NCBI GenBank assembly: GCA_002722255.1
Contig: PBLD01000013.1
Span: 34,213-69,082, forward strand
Direction: 5' to 3'
Source of the DNA: Winogradskyella sp.
Lineage (GTDB): Bacteria; Bacteroidota; Bacteroidia; Flavobacteriales; Flavobacteriaceae
Length of the DNA: 34,870 nucleotides
Notes under the pieces: model-generated
The model's input: only the letters and a program-made list of their open reading frames with translations
What the model was told of the DNA's origin: nothing
Databases searched by the model: none
Shown: positions 16,830 to 24,794 of the stretch, in pieces
How the letters are laid out: each line of letters starts with the position of its first letter
How positions within the stretch are numbered: the stretch's first letter is position 1
Made by a program: the position numbers and the translations under genes

Positions 16830-17672
16830 TTAATGGGTTTTACATAAGGCTTCGGAATCCTCCAAAATTTTTTTGTGCCTTGTTTTATCTACTCCAATTT
16901 CATTTAATAAAGTAGGTGTTTCGTGTAGCTCTTTGCAGAGCACAATACCTTTATCCAATAATTTTGTTTTTTCGGCTTTGGTCATAGTTGTTAATGCTGT
17001 CAATGGATGAAGTCCCGCCATATCAATTCTATATTTGAGACTATTATTTTTGGGGTAATCCCAACTAGTCAGACCCAATCCGATGCATTCGGCATATTGA
17101 ATGGCATCGGTAGTAAATCGGGTATTGGTATATACCCATCCCTGGTGAAATTTTCTATCATGACTAGGTTTCATTTTCCATTGTCTTTCTACATCGATAA
17201 ATCTAGATTGTATGTATAGTGGGATCTTCACATCACAGAATCGACCTTTATCACTATGAAACTTGCATTCGATCATATAATGCTTGTCGTCCTTGAGTGC
17301 TGCTACGTCTATCTCATGCGTTACACAATGACCTTGTACAATAACTCCTGCCTGGGTTTGAAATCCCTCTTGTTCAAGAATCTTGGCTACAAATTTTTCA
17401 AAAGGAAACCCTGTTGGTCCTAACTCCATAATGGCCTTTTTAAGCTTATATCTTGAGGCACTAACAGAAGATTTGCCCTTAAGCATTTTAAAAGCCATTT
17501 TGTAAATCTGTTTAGTGGTCATTCCATCATAAAGTGATGCATTTACCTCTTCGACAATTTGTTGAATAAGTTCTTCGTTTGCTTTGGCTCGACGTAATGA
17601 ATTGATAAGTTTTTTAGCATCAAATGGAACAACGTCTCCAGAGTGTTTTACTATGTTTATTGTATTTTTCAT
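16830..17672 (-). CDS. ATP-cone domain fused to a PD-(D/E)xK nuclease-like domain
   Basis: 280 aa. Residues 4-90 form an ATP cone (INIVKHSGDVVPFDAKKLINSL...), the nucleotide-sensing domain known from ribonucleotide reductases and NrdR. Residues about 90-210 resemble an Mrr-like restriction-endonuclease fold, with HEIDVAA (Asp122) and IECKFH (Glu135-x-Lys137) forming the PD-(D/E)xK signature. The C-terminal ~50 residues form a helical domain (LLNEIGVDKTRHKKILED) like helix-hairpin-helix or SAM-type DNA-binding ends. The logical reading is a nuclease whose activity depends on ATP/dATP level. The ATG overlaps the stop of the preceding tandem Usp gene by 4 bp. The substrate is unknown; this is not part of a recognisable restriction-modification pair. 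Confidence 0.85.
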   Translation of the reverse strand: MKNTINIVKHSGDVVPFDAKKLINSLRRAKANEELIQQIVEEVNASLYDGMTTKQIYKMAFKMLKGKSSVSASRYKLKKAIMELGPTGFPFEKFVAKILEQEGFQTQAGVIVQGHCVTHEIDVAALKDDKHYMIECKFHSDKGRFCDVKIPLYIQSRFIDVERQWKMKPSHDRKFHQGWVYTNTRFTTDAIQYAECIGLGLTSWDYPKNNSLKYRIDMAGLHPLTALTTMTKAEKTKLLDKGIVLCKELHETPTLLNEIGVDKTRHKKILEDSEALCKTH

Positions 17673-18499
17673 ATCCTAATTGTCATAATTGGTAGCGTAG
17701 CATGATTGGTAACACCTTCTGCAATACTTTTAGAAAAGAGACTTAAAAAACCGGTAGTACCATGTGTGCACATGGTAATGAGGTCAGCAGGGTTATTTTT
17801 TAAATAGGTATTTATTCCTGTCTCTACATAGAGTTCATTGTATACATTCATCGTATAGTTTTGAACTTCTGGGAAGTTCTCTAGAAAACGCTTCATAGGT
17901 TGTAACCCCGAAGCAATACTATTTGTGTCGGTTTTAGTATTAATACGCAACAGGTGTATTTTTGCATCACATTTTGAGGCAATAGAAACAACTTGTTTAA
18001 AGGCGTTGCTAACGTCCTCTTCAAAATCGGATACAAAAACAATATTTTTAAAAGGGAAGTTAACAGCCTCGTCTTTTACCACTATAACAGGTGCATTAGC
18101 TTTTCGGACGATTTTTTCAACATTACTACCTGTAATTTCTCTAATGACACCTTTAGTTCCACTACTTCCCGTTATTATAAAATCGTGGTGAAAATGGCCT
18201 GAATGCTCTAAAATATCGCCTTGACCGGAATCATATTGAAGAAATGTTCGGCATTTTAGGCCTTTGTGTTCTGCCATTTTTTCTAACTTTCTTAGGGCAA
18301 ATTTAGCTACCCCTATTTGTTTCAGAGTTTCAGGATATCTTTTTTCTTTTTCCTTATCTAGTTTTACCCAATCTACAGGGGTTTTCATAAGGTGTAAAAA
18401 GTGAATTTCAGAGTTATATAATTTGGCCATTTCAATACCAAGTTGTGCTGCTTTTTCACAGTTTTCTGAAAAATTGGTGGGTACTAATATGTTTTTCAT
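17669..18499 (-). CDS. Tandem universal stress protein (UspA x2)
   Basis: 276 aa with two Usp domains. Domain 1 (about 1-140) opens KNILVPTNFSENCEKAAQLG and has TGSSGTKGVIREITGSNVEKIV near its end, matching the G-x2-G-x9-G-S/T ATP-binding pattern. Domain 2 (about 147-276) opens FKNIVFVSDF and has THGTTGFLSLFSKSIAEGV, a degraded version of the motif. Tandem Usps are common in Bacteroidota and respond to starvation, anoxia or other stress. It ends 4 bp inside the ATP-cone gene. A second, single-domain Usp lies at 27530-27991. Confidence 0.93.
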   Translation of the reverse strand: MKNILVPTNFSENCEKAAQLGIEMAKLYNSEIHFLHLMKTPVDWVKLDKEKEKRYPETLKQIGVAKFALRKLEKMAEHKGLKCRTFLQYDSGQGDILEHSGHFHHDFIITGSSGTKGVIREITGSNVEKIVRKANAPVIVVKDEAVNFPFKNIVFVSDFEEDVSNAFKQVVSIASKCDAKIHLLRINTKTDTNSIASGLQPMKRFLENFPEVQNYTMNVYNELYVETGINTYLKNNPADLITMCTHGTTGFLSLFSKSIAEGVTNHATLPIMTIRI

Positions 18500-18523
18500 T
18501 TTGTTTGGTTTTATAAATCACTT

Positions 18524-19519
18524 TTATTCTATAGTTACTTCATTTTCAGAGATTGTTTGTTTTTCAAAACAATCCAGATTATAAATTGTAGTATCTGCAA
18601 TATTGGTCAATGCTGTTTCGGTTAAAAATGCCTGATGGCTTGTAATTAATACATTGTTAAAAGTCATCAAGCGGGCAATCACGTCGTCTTGTAGGATATC
18701 GTCTGAATGGTCCTCAAAGAACAGCCCCTCTTCCTCCTCATACACATCCATACCGAAATATCCAATCTTTCTTGATTTTAGCCCTTCTATAACGGCTTTG
18801 GTGTCTACCAATCCACCTCTGCTGGTATTGATGAGCATTACCCCAGGTTTCATAAAGGAAATATGCTTTTTATCAATTAGGTGTTTCGTAGAAGCCTTTA
18901 GCGGTATGTGCAAGGTTATAATATCTGACTGCTTACAAATAGTTTTACAATCAGTGTAGCTTACATCATAGTTATTAATTAAGCCTTTGTTTTCAACTAC
19001 ATCGTGCACAAGGATATTGCAACCAAATCCGTGAAGTATTTTTACCAGTACCGAACCTATTTTACCAGTACCAATAACACCCACAGTTTTTCCGTTTAGG
19101 TCAAATCCTGTAAGCCCATTCAAAGAAAAGTTTTGTTCACGAACTCTATTATGCGCTCTAATCAATTTTCTGTTAAGAGCTAATATTAATGCCATCGTAT
19201 GTTCAGCTATGGCATAAGGTGAATAAGCAGGAACCCTAGCTACTTTTATATCCAATTCGGTAGCTGCTGCTAAATCAACATGATTAAAACCAGCGGAACG
19301 CAATGCAATATTTTCTACGCCAATGGTTTTTAGTTTTTTTAGTACATTCTCTGAGGCATCATCACCTGTAAATAAGCTTACTGTTTTAGAACCTTTAGCA
19401 AGAACAGTCGTTTCTTCTGTCAATCTAACTTCAAGAAGTTTTAAATGATGTTTGCCATCATTTGCCTTCATTAAATAAGGTGCTTCAAACTTGTGTGTGC
19501 TATATACTGTTGTCTTCAT
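18524..19519 (-). CDS. D-lactate dehydrogenase-type 2-hydroxyacid dehydrogenase
   Basis: 331 aa. It has the D-isomer-specific dehydrogenase fold: substrate-binding RSAGFNHVDL (about 74-83), the NAD-binding loop GVIGTGKIG (147-155), TSRGGLVDTKA and GMDVYEEE in the second half, and ITSHQAFLT with the catalytic His near the C-terminus. The FFEDHSDDILQDD segment is characteristic of the LdhA branch, which reduces pyruvate to D-lactate with NADH. In this cluster it could close the redox balance for the GAPDH encoded nearby. Fermentative direction is inferred. Confidence 0.92.
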   Translation of the reverse strand: MKTTVYSTHKFEAPYLMKANDGKHHLKLLEVRLTEETTVLAKGSKTVSLFTGDDASENVLKKLKTIGVENIALRSAGFNHVDLAAATELDIKVARVPAYSPYAIAEHTMALILALNRKLIRAHNRVREQNFSLNGLTGFDLNGKTVGVIGTGKIGSVLVKILHGFGCNILVHDVVENKGLINNYDVSYTDCKTICKQSDIITLHIPLKASTKHLIDKKHISFMKPGVMLINTSRGGLVDTKAVIEGLKSRKIGYFGMDVYEEEEGLFFEDHSDDILQDDVIARLMTFNNVLITSHQAFLTETALTNIADTTIYNLDCFEKQTISENEVTIE

Positions 19520-19526
19520 TTTTATT

Positions 19527-20795
19527 TTATTTTCCGAACTGTATTAAGATATATGAGATACCGATGATGATTACGCTTCCAAAAATTAGCATCACTAACT
19601 TTCCCGTTTTTTTTGATCCTTTGAAATAGGCAATCCCCAATTTTACAATCATATTACTTATGGTCGCTGTTATTATAACATTGGTAGCAAGCGCAAGTTT
19701 ATCTTCTAAAGACCCGAATTTTGCCATACTTATAGTTATTGCATCCGTATCTGCCAGTCCTGCAATTAAGGCTGAATAGTATAAGCCACTTTCACCAAAA
19801 AATTGGTTGCCATAAAAAACAGCAAAAAGTATTACAACATAAATACCCGCAAACCCTAGGGCATTCCAAATATTAAGTGGATTACCAAGATTAATAGCTG
19901 TCTTTGTGACATTTGCCTCCTTTTTAATAAATATGAGTGCACCAATCAAACAGATAATCGTTAAAATCGTAAATGGAATAACCAAATAGGAAAGTATGGC
20001 ACTATTAAAAATATACGCCAAAATCGCAAGTCTGGGAAACATGATGGCGGAAGCTATAATGATACCCGCAGCATATTCTTTTGAAAGTTCTGGTGATTCC
20101 TTACTTCGGGAAGCATAAATCCAAGCTACGGCTGTACTTGAGATTAATCCGCCAAGAATGGCAGTAAGCAAGATTCCTCGTTGGGAACCTACATATTTCA
20201 CCAAAAAGTAACCAATAAAATTTAAAAAAGAGACAATCACTACGATAGAGCCGATTTCGAAAGGATTCAACAAACCTTCTGGTCCATAATCTTTGTTGGG
20301 CAAAAATGGAAGTATTAAGAGGGCAATAATTGAAAACTTAATGAATGCAAATAATTCTTCTGAAGTAATATTTTTGATAAATGAACGAAAGGTTGTTTTG
20401 AGCGATAATAGTGTAACAATAATGACAGCAGAGGCTACTGCTTCTTTATGCAAGTGATTAGCCACCATAATACCAAGAATTAGCGTGGCAAACAACGCCA
20501 AATTAGTAGTAATACCCGTCATTACGTGCTTTTGTACCATTGAAATATGACTCAAAGCCAAAAACAATAAGAATGCGGCTGCAGTAATAATAACTAACCA
20601 AGGCGTATAGGTTATCGAAAGATTTCCTAAAATGAATCCAATGATAGCCGTAATTGGAAATGTTCGGATTCCTGCAAATCCGTGCTCATCCTTTAGTTTG
20701 TCGTATTCACGTTCTAATCCAAGAATGAGACCGATTCCTACACTAATCAGAATTCCAAGTATGAAAGGGTTAATATTTTCTAAAGTTTTTATCAT
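19527..20795 (-). CDS. MgtC/SapB plus DUF4010 membrane protein
   Basis: 422 aa, about 12 hydrophobic segments. The N-terminus (ISVGIGLILGLEREYD...GIRTFPITAIIGFILG, residues 16-56) is the MgtC/SapB signature. The C-terminal half (DUF4010) contains GLISSTAVAWIYASRSKE and ALIAGLADTDAITISMAKFG. MgtC-type proteins are linked to survival in low magnesium and to control of ATP levels, but the molecular activity of the DUF4010 form is unknown. It lies 7 bp before the lactate dehydrogenase and 6 bp after the phosphofructokinase. Confidence 0.9.
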   Translation of the reverse strand: MIKTLENINPFILGILISVGIGLILGLEREYDKLKDEHGFAGIRTFPITAIIGFILGNLSITYTPWLVIITAAAFLLFLALSHISMVQKHVMTGITTNLALFATLILGIMVANHLHKEAVASAVIIVTLLSLKTTFRSFIKNITSEELFAFIKFSIIALLILPFLPNKDYGPEGLLNPFEIGSIVVIVSFLNFIGYFLVKYVGSQRGILLTAILGGLISSTAVAWIYASRSKESPELSKEYAAGIIIASAIMFPRLAILAYIFNSAILSYLVIPFTILTIICLIGALIFIKKEANVTKTAINLGNPLNIWNALGFAGIYVVILFAVFYGNQFFGESGLYYSALIAGLADTDAITISMAKFGSLEDKLALATNVIITATISNMIVKLGIAYFKGSKKTGKLVMLIFGSVIIIGISYILIQFGK

Positions 20796-20801
20796 AATTA
20801 T

Positions 20802-21776
20802 CTATTTGCTAAAAAGTTCTAACAATCTATTTAGCTCATCTTTTATTTGATGCTGTTTGACTACCTTATTAAAAGGTGTCAACTTTAATTGATTATTAAG
20901 GAATCCTACCATTTTATTTGTATTCCCTTTTAAGATTTCCTCTACGGCGGCGACCCCCATTCTGATGCCCAGCATTCTATCTAGTGCCGAAGGATTTCCA
21001 CCACGTTGCACATGTCCAAGTTTCGTGATACGTAAATCTACATTAGGGTTCATTTCCTTAATTTTTGAAGCGACAAGTTCTGCACCTATTTCATCACCCT
21101 CAGAAACTACCACGAGAAAAGCATCTTCACTCTCGTAGTTTTTTATCTTTTCTAGCAAGTAGATTAAGTCTTTACCACTCTCTGGAATTAGAATGGCATC
21201 TGCCCCAACGGTCAAGCCGGAATGAATACCGATATAACCAGAATCCCTTCCCATCACTTCAACAATAAAAACACGGTTATGGGATTCGGCTGTGTCTCTA
21301 ATTTTATCTATGTTTTCAATTGCTGTATTTACGGCAGAGTCAAAACCTAGGGTGTAATCTGTTCCTGCCAAGTCATTATCAATAGTTCCGGGAATACCTA
21401 TGAAAGGGATGTCGCAGATTTCCGAAAAGGCTAATAGTCCTTTAAAAGTACCATCACCACCTATGGCAATCAGAGCATCTATCTTATTCGCTTTTAAGGT
21501 TTGAAAAGCTTTTTTACGACCTTCCAATTCCATAAAACGTTTGCTTCGTGCTGTTTTTAAGATAGTGCCACCTAGGTGTACTAACTTTTGTAAATCGTGT
21601 GATTTTAATGTAAGGAAATCACCATCTATTAACCCTTCATATCCTTTTCTAAAACCACTAATTTTTATACCTTTTACTTTAGCAGATTTGGCTATGGAAT
21701 AGAGTGCAGCGTTCATTCCAGGACTATCGCCTCCTGATGTGAATATGCCTATATGTTTAATTTTATTAGTGCTCAT
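20802..21776 (-). CDS. pfkA: ATP-dependent 6-phosphofructokinase
   Basis: 324 aa from the ATG at 21776 (MSTNKIKHIGIFTSGGDSPG). An in-frame ATG 63 bp upstream is unlikely because it lies deep in the preceding gene. The nucleotide sites GGDSPGMNAA (15-24) and GGDGT (106-110), the catalytic PGTIDND (129-135) and MGRDSGYIG are all present. Gly at the second GGDG position and PGTIDND, rather than GGDD and PKTIDND, point to ATP rather than pyrophosphate as donor. It phosphorylates fructose 6-phosphate in glycolysis; some family members also accept sedoheptulose 7-phosphate. The start overlaps the end of the alpha/beta hydrolase gene by 11 bp. Confidence 0.94.
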   Translation of the reverse strand: MSTNKIKHIGIFTSGGDSPGMNAALYSIAKSAKVKGIKISGFRKGYEGLIDGDFLTLKSHDLQKLVHLGGTILKTARSKRFMELEGRKKAFQTLKANKIDALIAIGGDGTFKGLLAFSEICDIPFIGIPGTIDNDLAGTDYTLGFDSAVNTAIENIDKIRDTAESHNRVFIVEVMGRDSGYIGIHSGLTVGADAILIPESGKDLIYLLEKIKNYESEDAFLVVVSEGDEIGAELVASKIKEMNPNVDLRITKLGHVQRGGNPSALDRMLGIRMGVAAVEEILKGNTNKMVGFLNNQLKLTPFNKVVKQHQIKDELNRLLELFSK

Positions 21777-22683
21777 TTGATAGTGTTTTTTGTAAATATT
21801 CTTCCGACTTGCTAAATTCTTGTATGGTTTTCCAAACAAAATCCGCCTCTTTTAGAAAAAATTGATGGTCGCCTTTAGAAGAGGTATGCACTTTTGAGTT
21901 TTTAAATACTTTTGATAGTTTCAGAGTGTTTTCAAATGGTGCTGTCGTATCTTTTTCTCCGTGAATAAAAAGCACGTCTTTATTCTTAATTTTCCTTGCC
22001 ATCGCATATAAATCTGTTTTTAAAATGACCTCATTGAGCGAATAATAATAACTCATCCAATGATGCTTTTTTGCGTCTTCATAAACTTCATCCGTTAGGT
22101 TATCGGGCTTGAATGCACGTGACATAAATATGGGATGAACCATACAGATATATTTAGAAAACTTACTGGTTGAAATTCTATCCACGAAAGAATGAGTAGA
22201 CATAACTTTCTTAAACTCATCGGCGTTTTTGTATACAGGTATGCCTATAAAAATTCCAGATTTAAACCAATTCGGATGTTTTTGCAATAATGCTAATGAA
22301 ATTATGGCTCCCATTGAATGCCCGCCCATGATGGTTTTACCATCATTGAACCCTTCTTTTTTTAAAATCAATTCTAACGCTTGCAGCTGTACTGATAAGG
22401 AATAATCACTTTTTGGTTTTGGTGAGTCACCAAAACCCAGAAGGTCTATTAATAATAAAGAGTGGGTTTTTGAAATGTTTTCTAAACTGCGCTTCCAATA
22501 ATTCAGTGACCCGGTTAAACCGTGTAACAAAACCAGTTTGTTTTTACCAATACCTATTACTTCATAGTTCAATAGTGTTGTATGAGGATTGTAATCAGGT
22601 TGATTAAGGATTTTATAATGCTCATAACCGGCAACTGCAATTACCGGAATAATTAAAAAAGCTATTATAATTGAAAGTACCAT
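21766..22683 (-). CDS. Membrane-anchored alpha/beta hydrolase
   Basis: 305 aa. Residues 1-20 form an N-terminal hydrophobic segment (signal anchor or uncleaved signal). The alpha/beta-hydrolase core has the oxyanion HGLTG (54-58), the nucleophile elbow GGHSMG with Ser123, and acid and His candidates in FIHGEKDTTAP and GDHQFF. The substrate (lipid, ester or lactone) cannot be named. It lies between class I aldolase and phosphofructokinase and overlaps the latter, so it is locked into the same transcript. Confidence 0.9.
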   Translation of the reverse strand: MVLSIIIAFLIIPVIAVAGYEHYKILNQPDYNPHTTLLNYEVIGIGKNKLVLLHGLTGSLNYWKRSLENISKTHSLLLIDLLGFGDSPKPKSDYSLSVQLQALELILKKEGFNDGKTIMGGHSMGAIISLALLQKHPNWFKSGIFIGIPVYKNADEFKKVMSTHSFVDRISTSKFSKYICMVHPIFMSRAFKPDNLTDEVYEDAKKHHWMSYYYSLNEVILKTDLYAMARKIKNKDVLFIHGEKDTTAPFENTLKLSKVFKNSKVHTSSKGDHQFFLKEADFVWKTIQEFSKSEEYLQKTLSNEH

Positions 22684-22705
22684 TGATTAATCTTATATTT
22701 TAATT

Positions 22706-23767
22706 CTATGCAATTGTTATTTTAGAATTGAGATATACACTTTGTACTGCATTGAGTAATTCAACACCTTCCTTAAAAGGTTTTTGAAATGCTTTTCTTC
22801 CTAGTATCAACCCAGAACCGCCGGCGCGCTTATTAATTACCGCGGTTGTTATGGCTTCCTTCAAATCTGAATCTCCTTTTGAGCCACCACCAGAATTAAT
22901 CAAGCCTATTTTTCCCATGTAGCAATTGGCTACTTGCAAACGGCAGAGGTCAATAGGATGGTCTGTAGTAAGGGTTTCATACATAGTATCATCATATTTA
23001 CCAAACCCAATTTCCTTAAATCCGAAATTATTAGTCGGTAATTTTTGTTTGATGATGTCTGCTTGAATGGTAACTCCTAAATGATTGGCCTGCCCAGTTA
23101 TGTCGGCAGCAGCGTGATAATCTTCTTTTTCTGTTTTAAAAGCTTTGTTACGCGTATAGCACCATAAGATGGTTGCCATACCCAAACTATGGGCTTCTTC
23201 AAAAGCCTCTGAAATTTCTTTAATCTGCCTATTGCTTTCTTTTGAGCCAAAATAGATGGTTGCACCAATGGCAATCGCTCCCATATTCCAAGCATCTTTT
23301 ACCTTTCCAAATAGTGTTTGGTCATATTTATTTGGGTAGGTTAGCAGTTCATTGTGGTTAATCTTCACAATAAAAGGTATTTTATGAGTGTACTTTCTGG
23401 CATTTAGACCCAAAACCCCAAAGGTTGATGCTACACCATTGCAACCTGCTTCCATAGCAAGTTTTATAATATTCTCTGGGTCGAAGTAATCAGGGTTTTT
23501 ATAGAAAGAAAAGGCAGCACTATGCTCGATACCTTGGTCTACTGGCAGGATGCTTAAATAACCTGTTCCTGCCAGGTTCCCGTGGTTATATAATTGTGAA
23601 AGACTTCGCAGTACCTGTGTATTTCTATTGCTATTAATAAAAACGCTATCAAGGCTATGGTCACTTGGTGTTTGTAGTTCGTCTTTAGTTATTTTTTCAC
23701 AAACGTGGTCCAAATAGTAGGGTGCTTTTTCACCCAATATTTCTACAATGTTCTTGCTTGTTTCCAT
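22706..23767 (-). CDS. fbaB: Class I fructose-bisphosphate aldolase (FbaB/DhnA type)
   Basis: 353 aa. It is a TIM-barrel Schiff-base aldolase of the archaeal/FbaB type, not the metal-dependent class II enzyme usual in Bacteroidota. Landmarks are [15 protein letters not shown] (74-88), [11 protein letters not shown] (130-140), [21 protein letters not shown] with Lys240 as the likely Schiff-base lysine by analogy to related aldolases, and a C-terminal phosphate site with [13 protein letters not shown] and [13 protein letters not shown]. It cleaves fructose 1,6-bisphosphate to two triose phosphates or runs the reverse. It lies 12 bp after the type II GAPDH gene. Confidence 0.93.
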   Translation of the reverse strand: METSKNIVEILGEKAPYYLDHVCEKITKDELQTPSDHSLDSVFINSNRNTQVLRSLSQLYNHGNLAGTGYLSILPVDQGIEHSAAFSFYKNPDYFDPENIIKLAMEAGCNGVASTFGVLGLNARKYTHKIPFIVKINHNELLTYPNKYDQTLFGKVKDAWNMGAIAIGATIYFGSKESNRQIKEISEAFEEAHSLGMATILWCYTRNKAFKTEKEDYHAAADITGQANHLGVTIQADIIKQKLPTNNFGFKEIGFGKYDDTMYETLTTDHPIDLCRLQVANCYMGKIGLINSGGGSKGDSDLKEAITTAVINKRAGGSGLILGRKAFQKPFKEGVELLNAVQSVYLNSKITIA

Positions 23768-23779
23768 TTTTATAAGAAT

Positions 23780-24793
23780 TTAGTGTATGCCTAGACTTTC
23801 ATTGGTTTTGGCAATCGATTTTGCGCCATCGGTTTCAATTCCCGTAAGTGCCCTTATTGCATCAATGGTTTCAGGGATTACAATGGCTTGGTTATCGACG
23901 ATGTAAGCATAAAAAAGCTCATCGCCCTGTACTTTTAGCATATCTTCCCAAAGGGCTACTTCATACATATCGCCCCAAGGACGTCCCATATCTAAAAACA
24001 TTTCTTTAATGGTATTGTTTGACACCAACCCTTGGTCATATTGAATTAGTTTGATGCGACTGGAAGTTTTTAGAGCGTTGAGAACTTCTTCCTTAGTTGC
24101 CTGCTTTTTTAACTTCACATTCCAATAATGCATATGACTGAGGGTTTCAGGAACTTTTACCGCAGCAGTAATTACATCCAAATCTGGGTCAACACTTTTA
24201 GCATCGGGACCTTGATGGCTTGGGATATCTTTCTCTGGAACCATTGTATTCATTATGCCTCCTAAATGACTTTCCCAAGGGTCAGTAGCTCTTCTTAGAA
24301 GTGTTCCTCTTGCATAATCCAGTAAGTCAGCTCTTTTTAAGGCGGTTAATGTTCTAAGTATAGAAGTTGTGTTGCAAGAGACCACTCTAGTCGCATCCCG
24401 ATTTAAGGCCGATTCATAATTATTTTCGGCACTAAAGGAATGGCCTGTGGTTTCGTGTTTTTCGCCACCGTGCAATATGAACTTGATGTTCTGTTTCTTA
24501 TAAATTGCTACGTTTTGAGCTGCAATCTTTTTTGGGGTGCAATCCACAACAAGGTCTGACTTATTTAAAATTTCCTGCATATTTCCCTTCACTGAAATGC
24601 CTTCAGACTTCATTTTATCAGCAGCTTCTTGAGTTGCCGCGTAGATATCATACTCTTTTCTTACAGCGTTTTGAATACGCCAATCACTAATGATATCGCA
24701 TACTCCTGAAAGCTTCATATCGTCTTGTAGATTGATGGCATCTGCCACTCTTTTTCCTATAACGCCATATCCTATTACTGCTATTCTTTTCAT
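23780..24793 (-). CDS. Type II (archaeal-like) glyceraldehyde-3-phosphate dehydrogenase
   Basis: 337 aa. The Rossmann motif VIGYGVIGKRVADAI lies at 6-20, and the catalytic Cys140 is in VVSCNTTSILR, the position known from archaeal GAPDH. RRATDPWESHLGGIMNTMVP and the C-terminal ALTGIETDGAKSI also match the archaeal phosphorylating family. It oxidises glyceraldehyde 3-phosphate with phosphate and NAD(P). Bacteria normally carry the unrelated-looking type I enzyme, so this looks like an acquired paralogue. It follows nhaA by 1 bp and precedes class I aldolase by 12 bp. Confidence 0.93.
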   Translation of the reverse strand: MKRIAVIGYGVIGKRVADAINLQDDMKLSGVCDIISDWRIQNAVRKEYDIYAATQEAADKMKSEGISVKGNMQEILNKSDLVVDCTPKKIAAQNVAIYKKQNIKFILHGGEKHETTGHSFSAENNYESALNRDATRVVSCNTTSILRTLTALKRADLLDYARGTLLRRATDPWESHLGGIMNTMVPEKDIPSHQGPDAKSVDPDLDVITAAVKVPETLSHMHYWNVKLKKQATKEEVLNALKTSSRIKLIQYDQGLVSNNTIKEMFLDMGRPWGDMYEVALWEDMLKVQGDELFYAYIVDNQAIVIPETIDAIRALTGIETDGAKSIAKTNESLGIH

Positions 24794-24794
24794 A

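Noticed and set aside
16830..17672. Type IV or type I restriction-modification system
   Set aside because: No methyltransferase, specificity subunit or helicase is adjacent; only a nuclease-like domain with an ATP cone is present.
21777..21839. Longer phosphofructokinase start at 21839
   Set aside because: The extra 21 residues are antisense-like by-products of the hydrolase gene end. PFK homology begins right after the Met at 21776.
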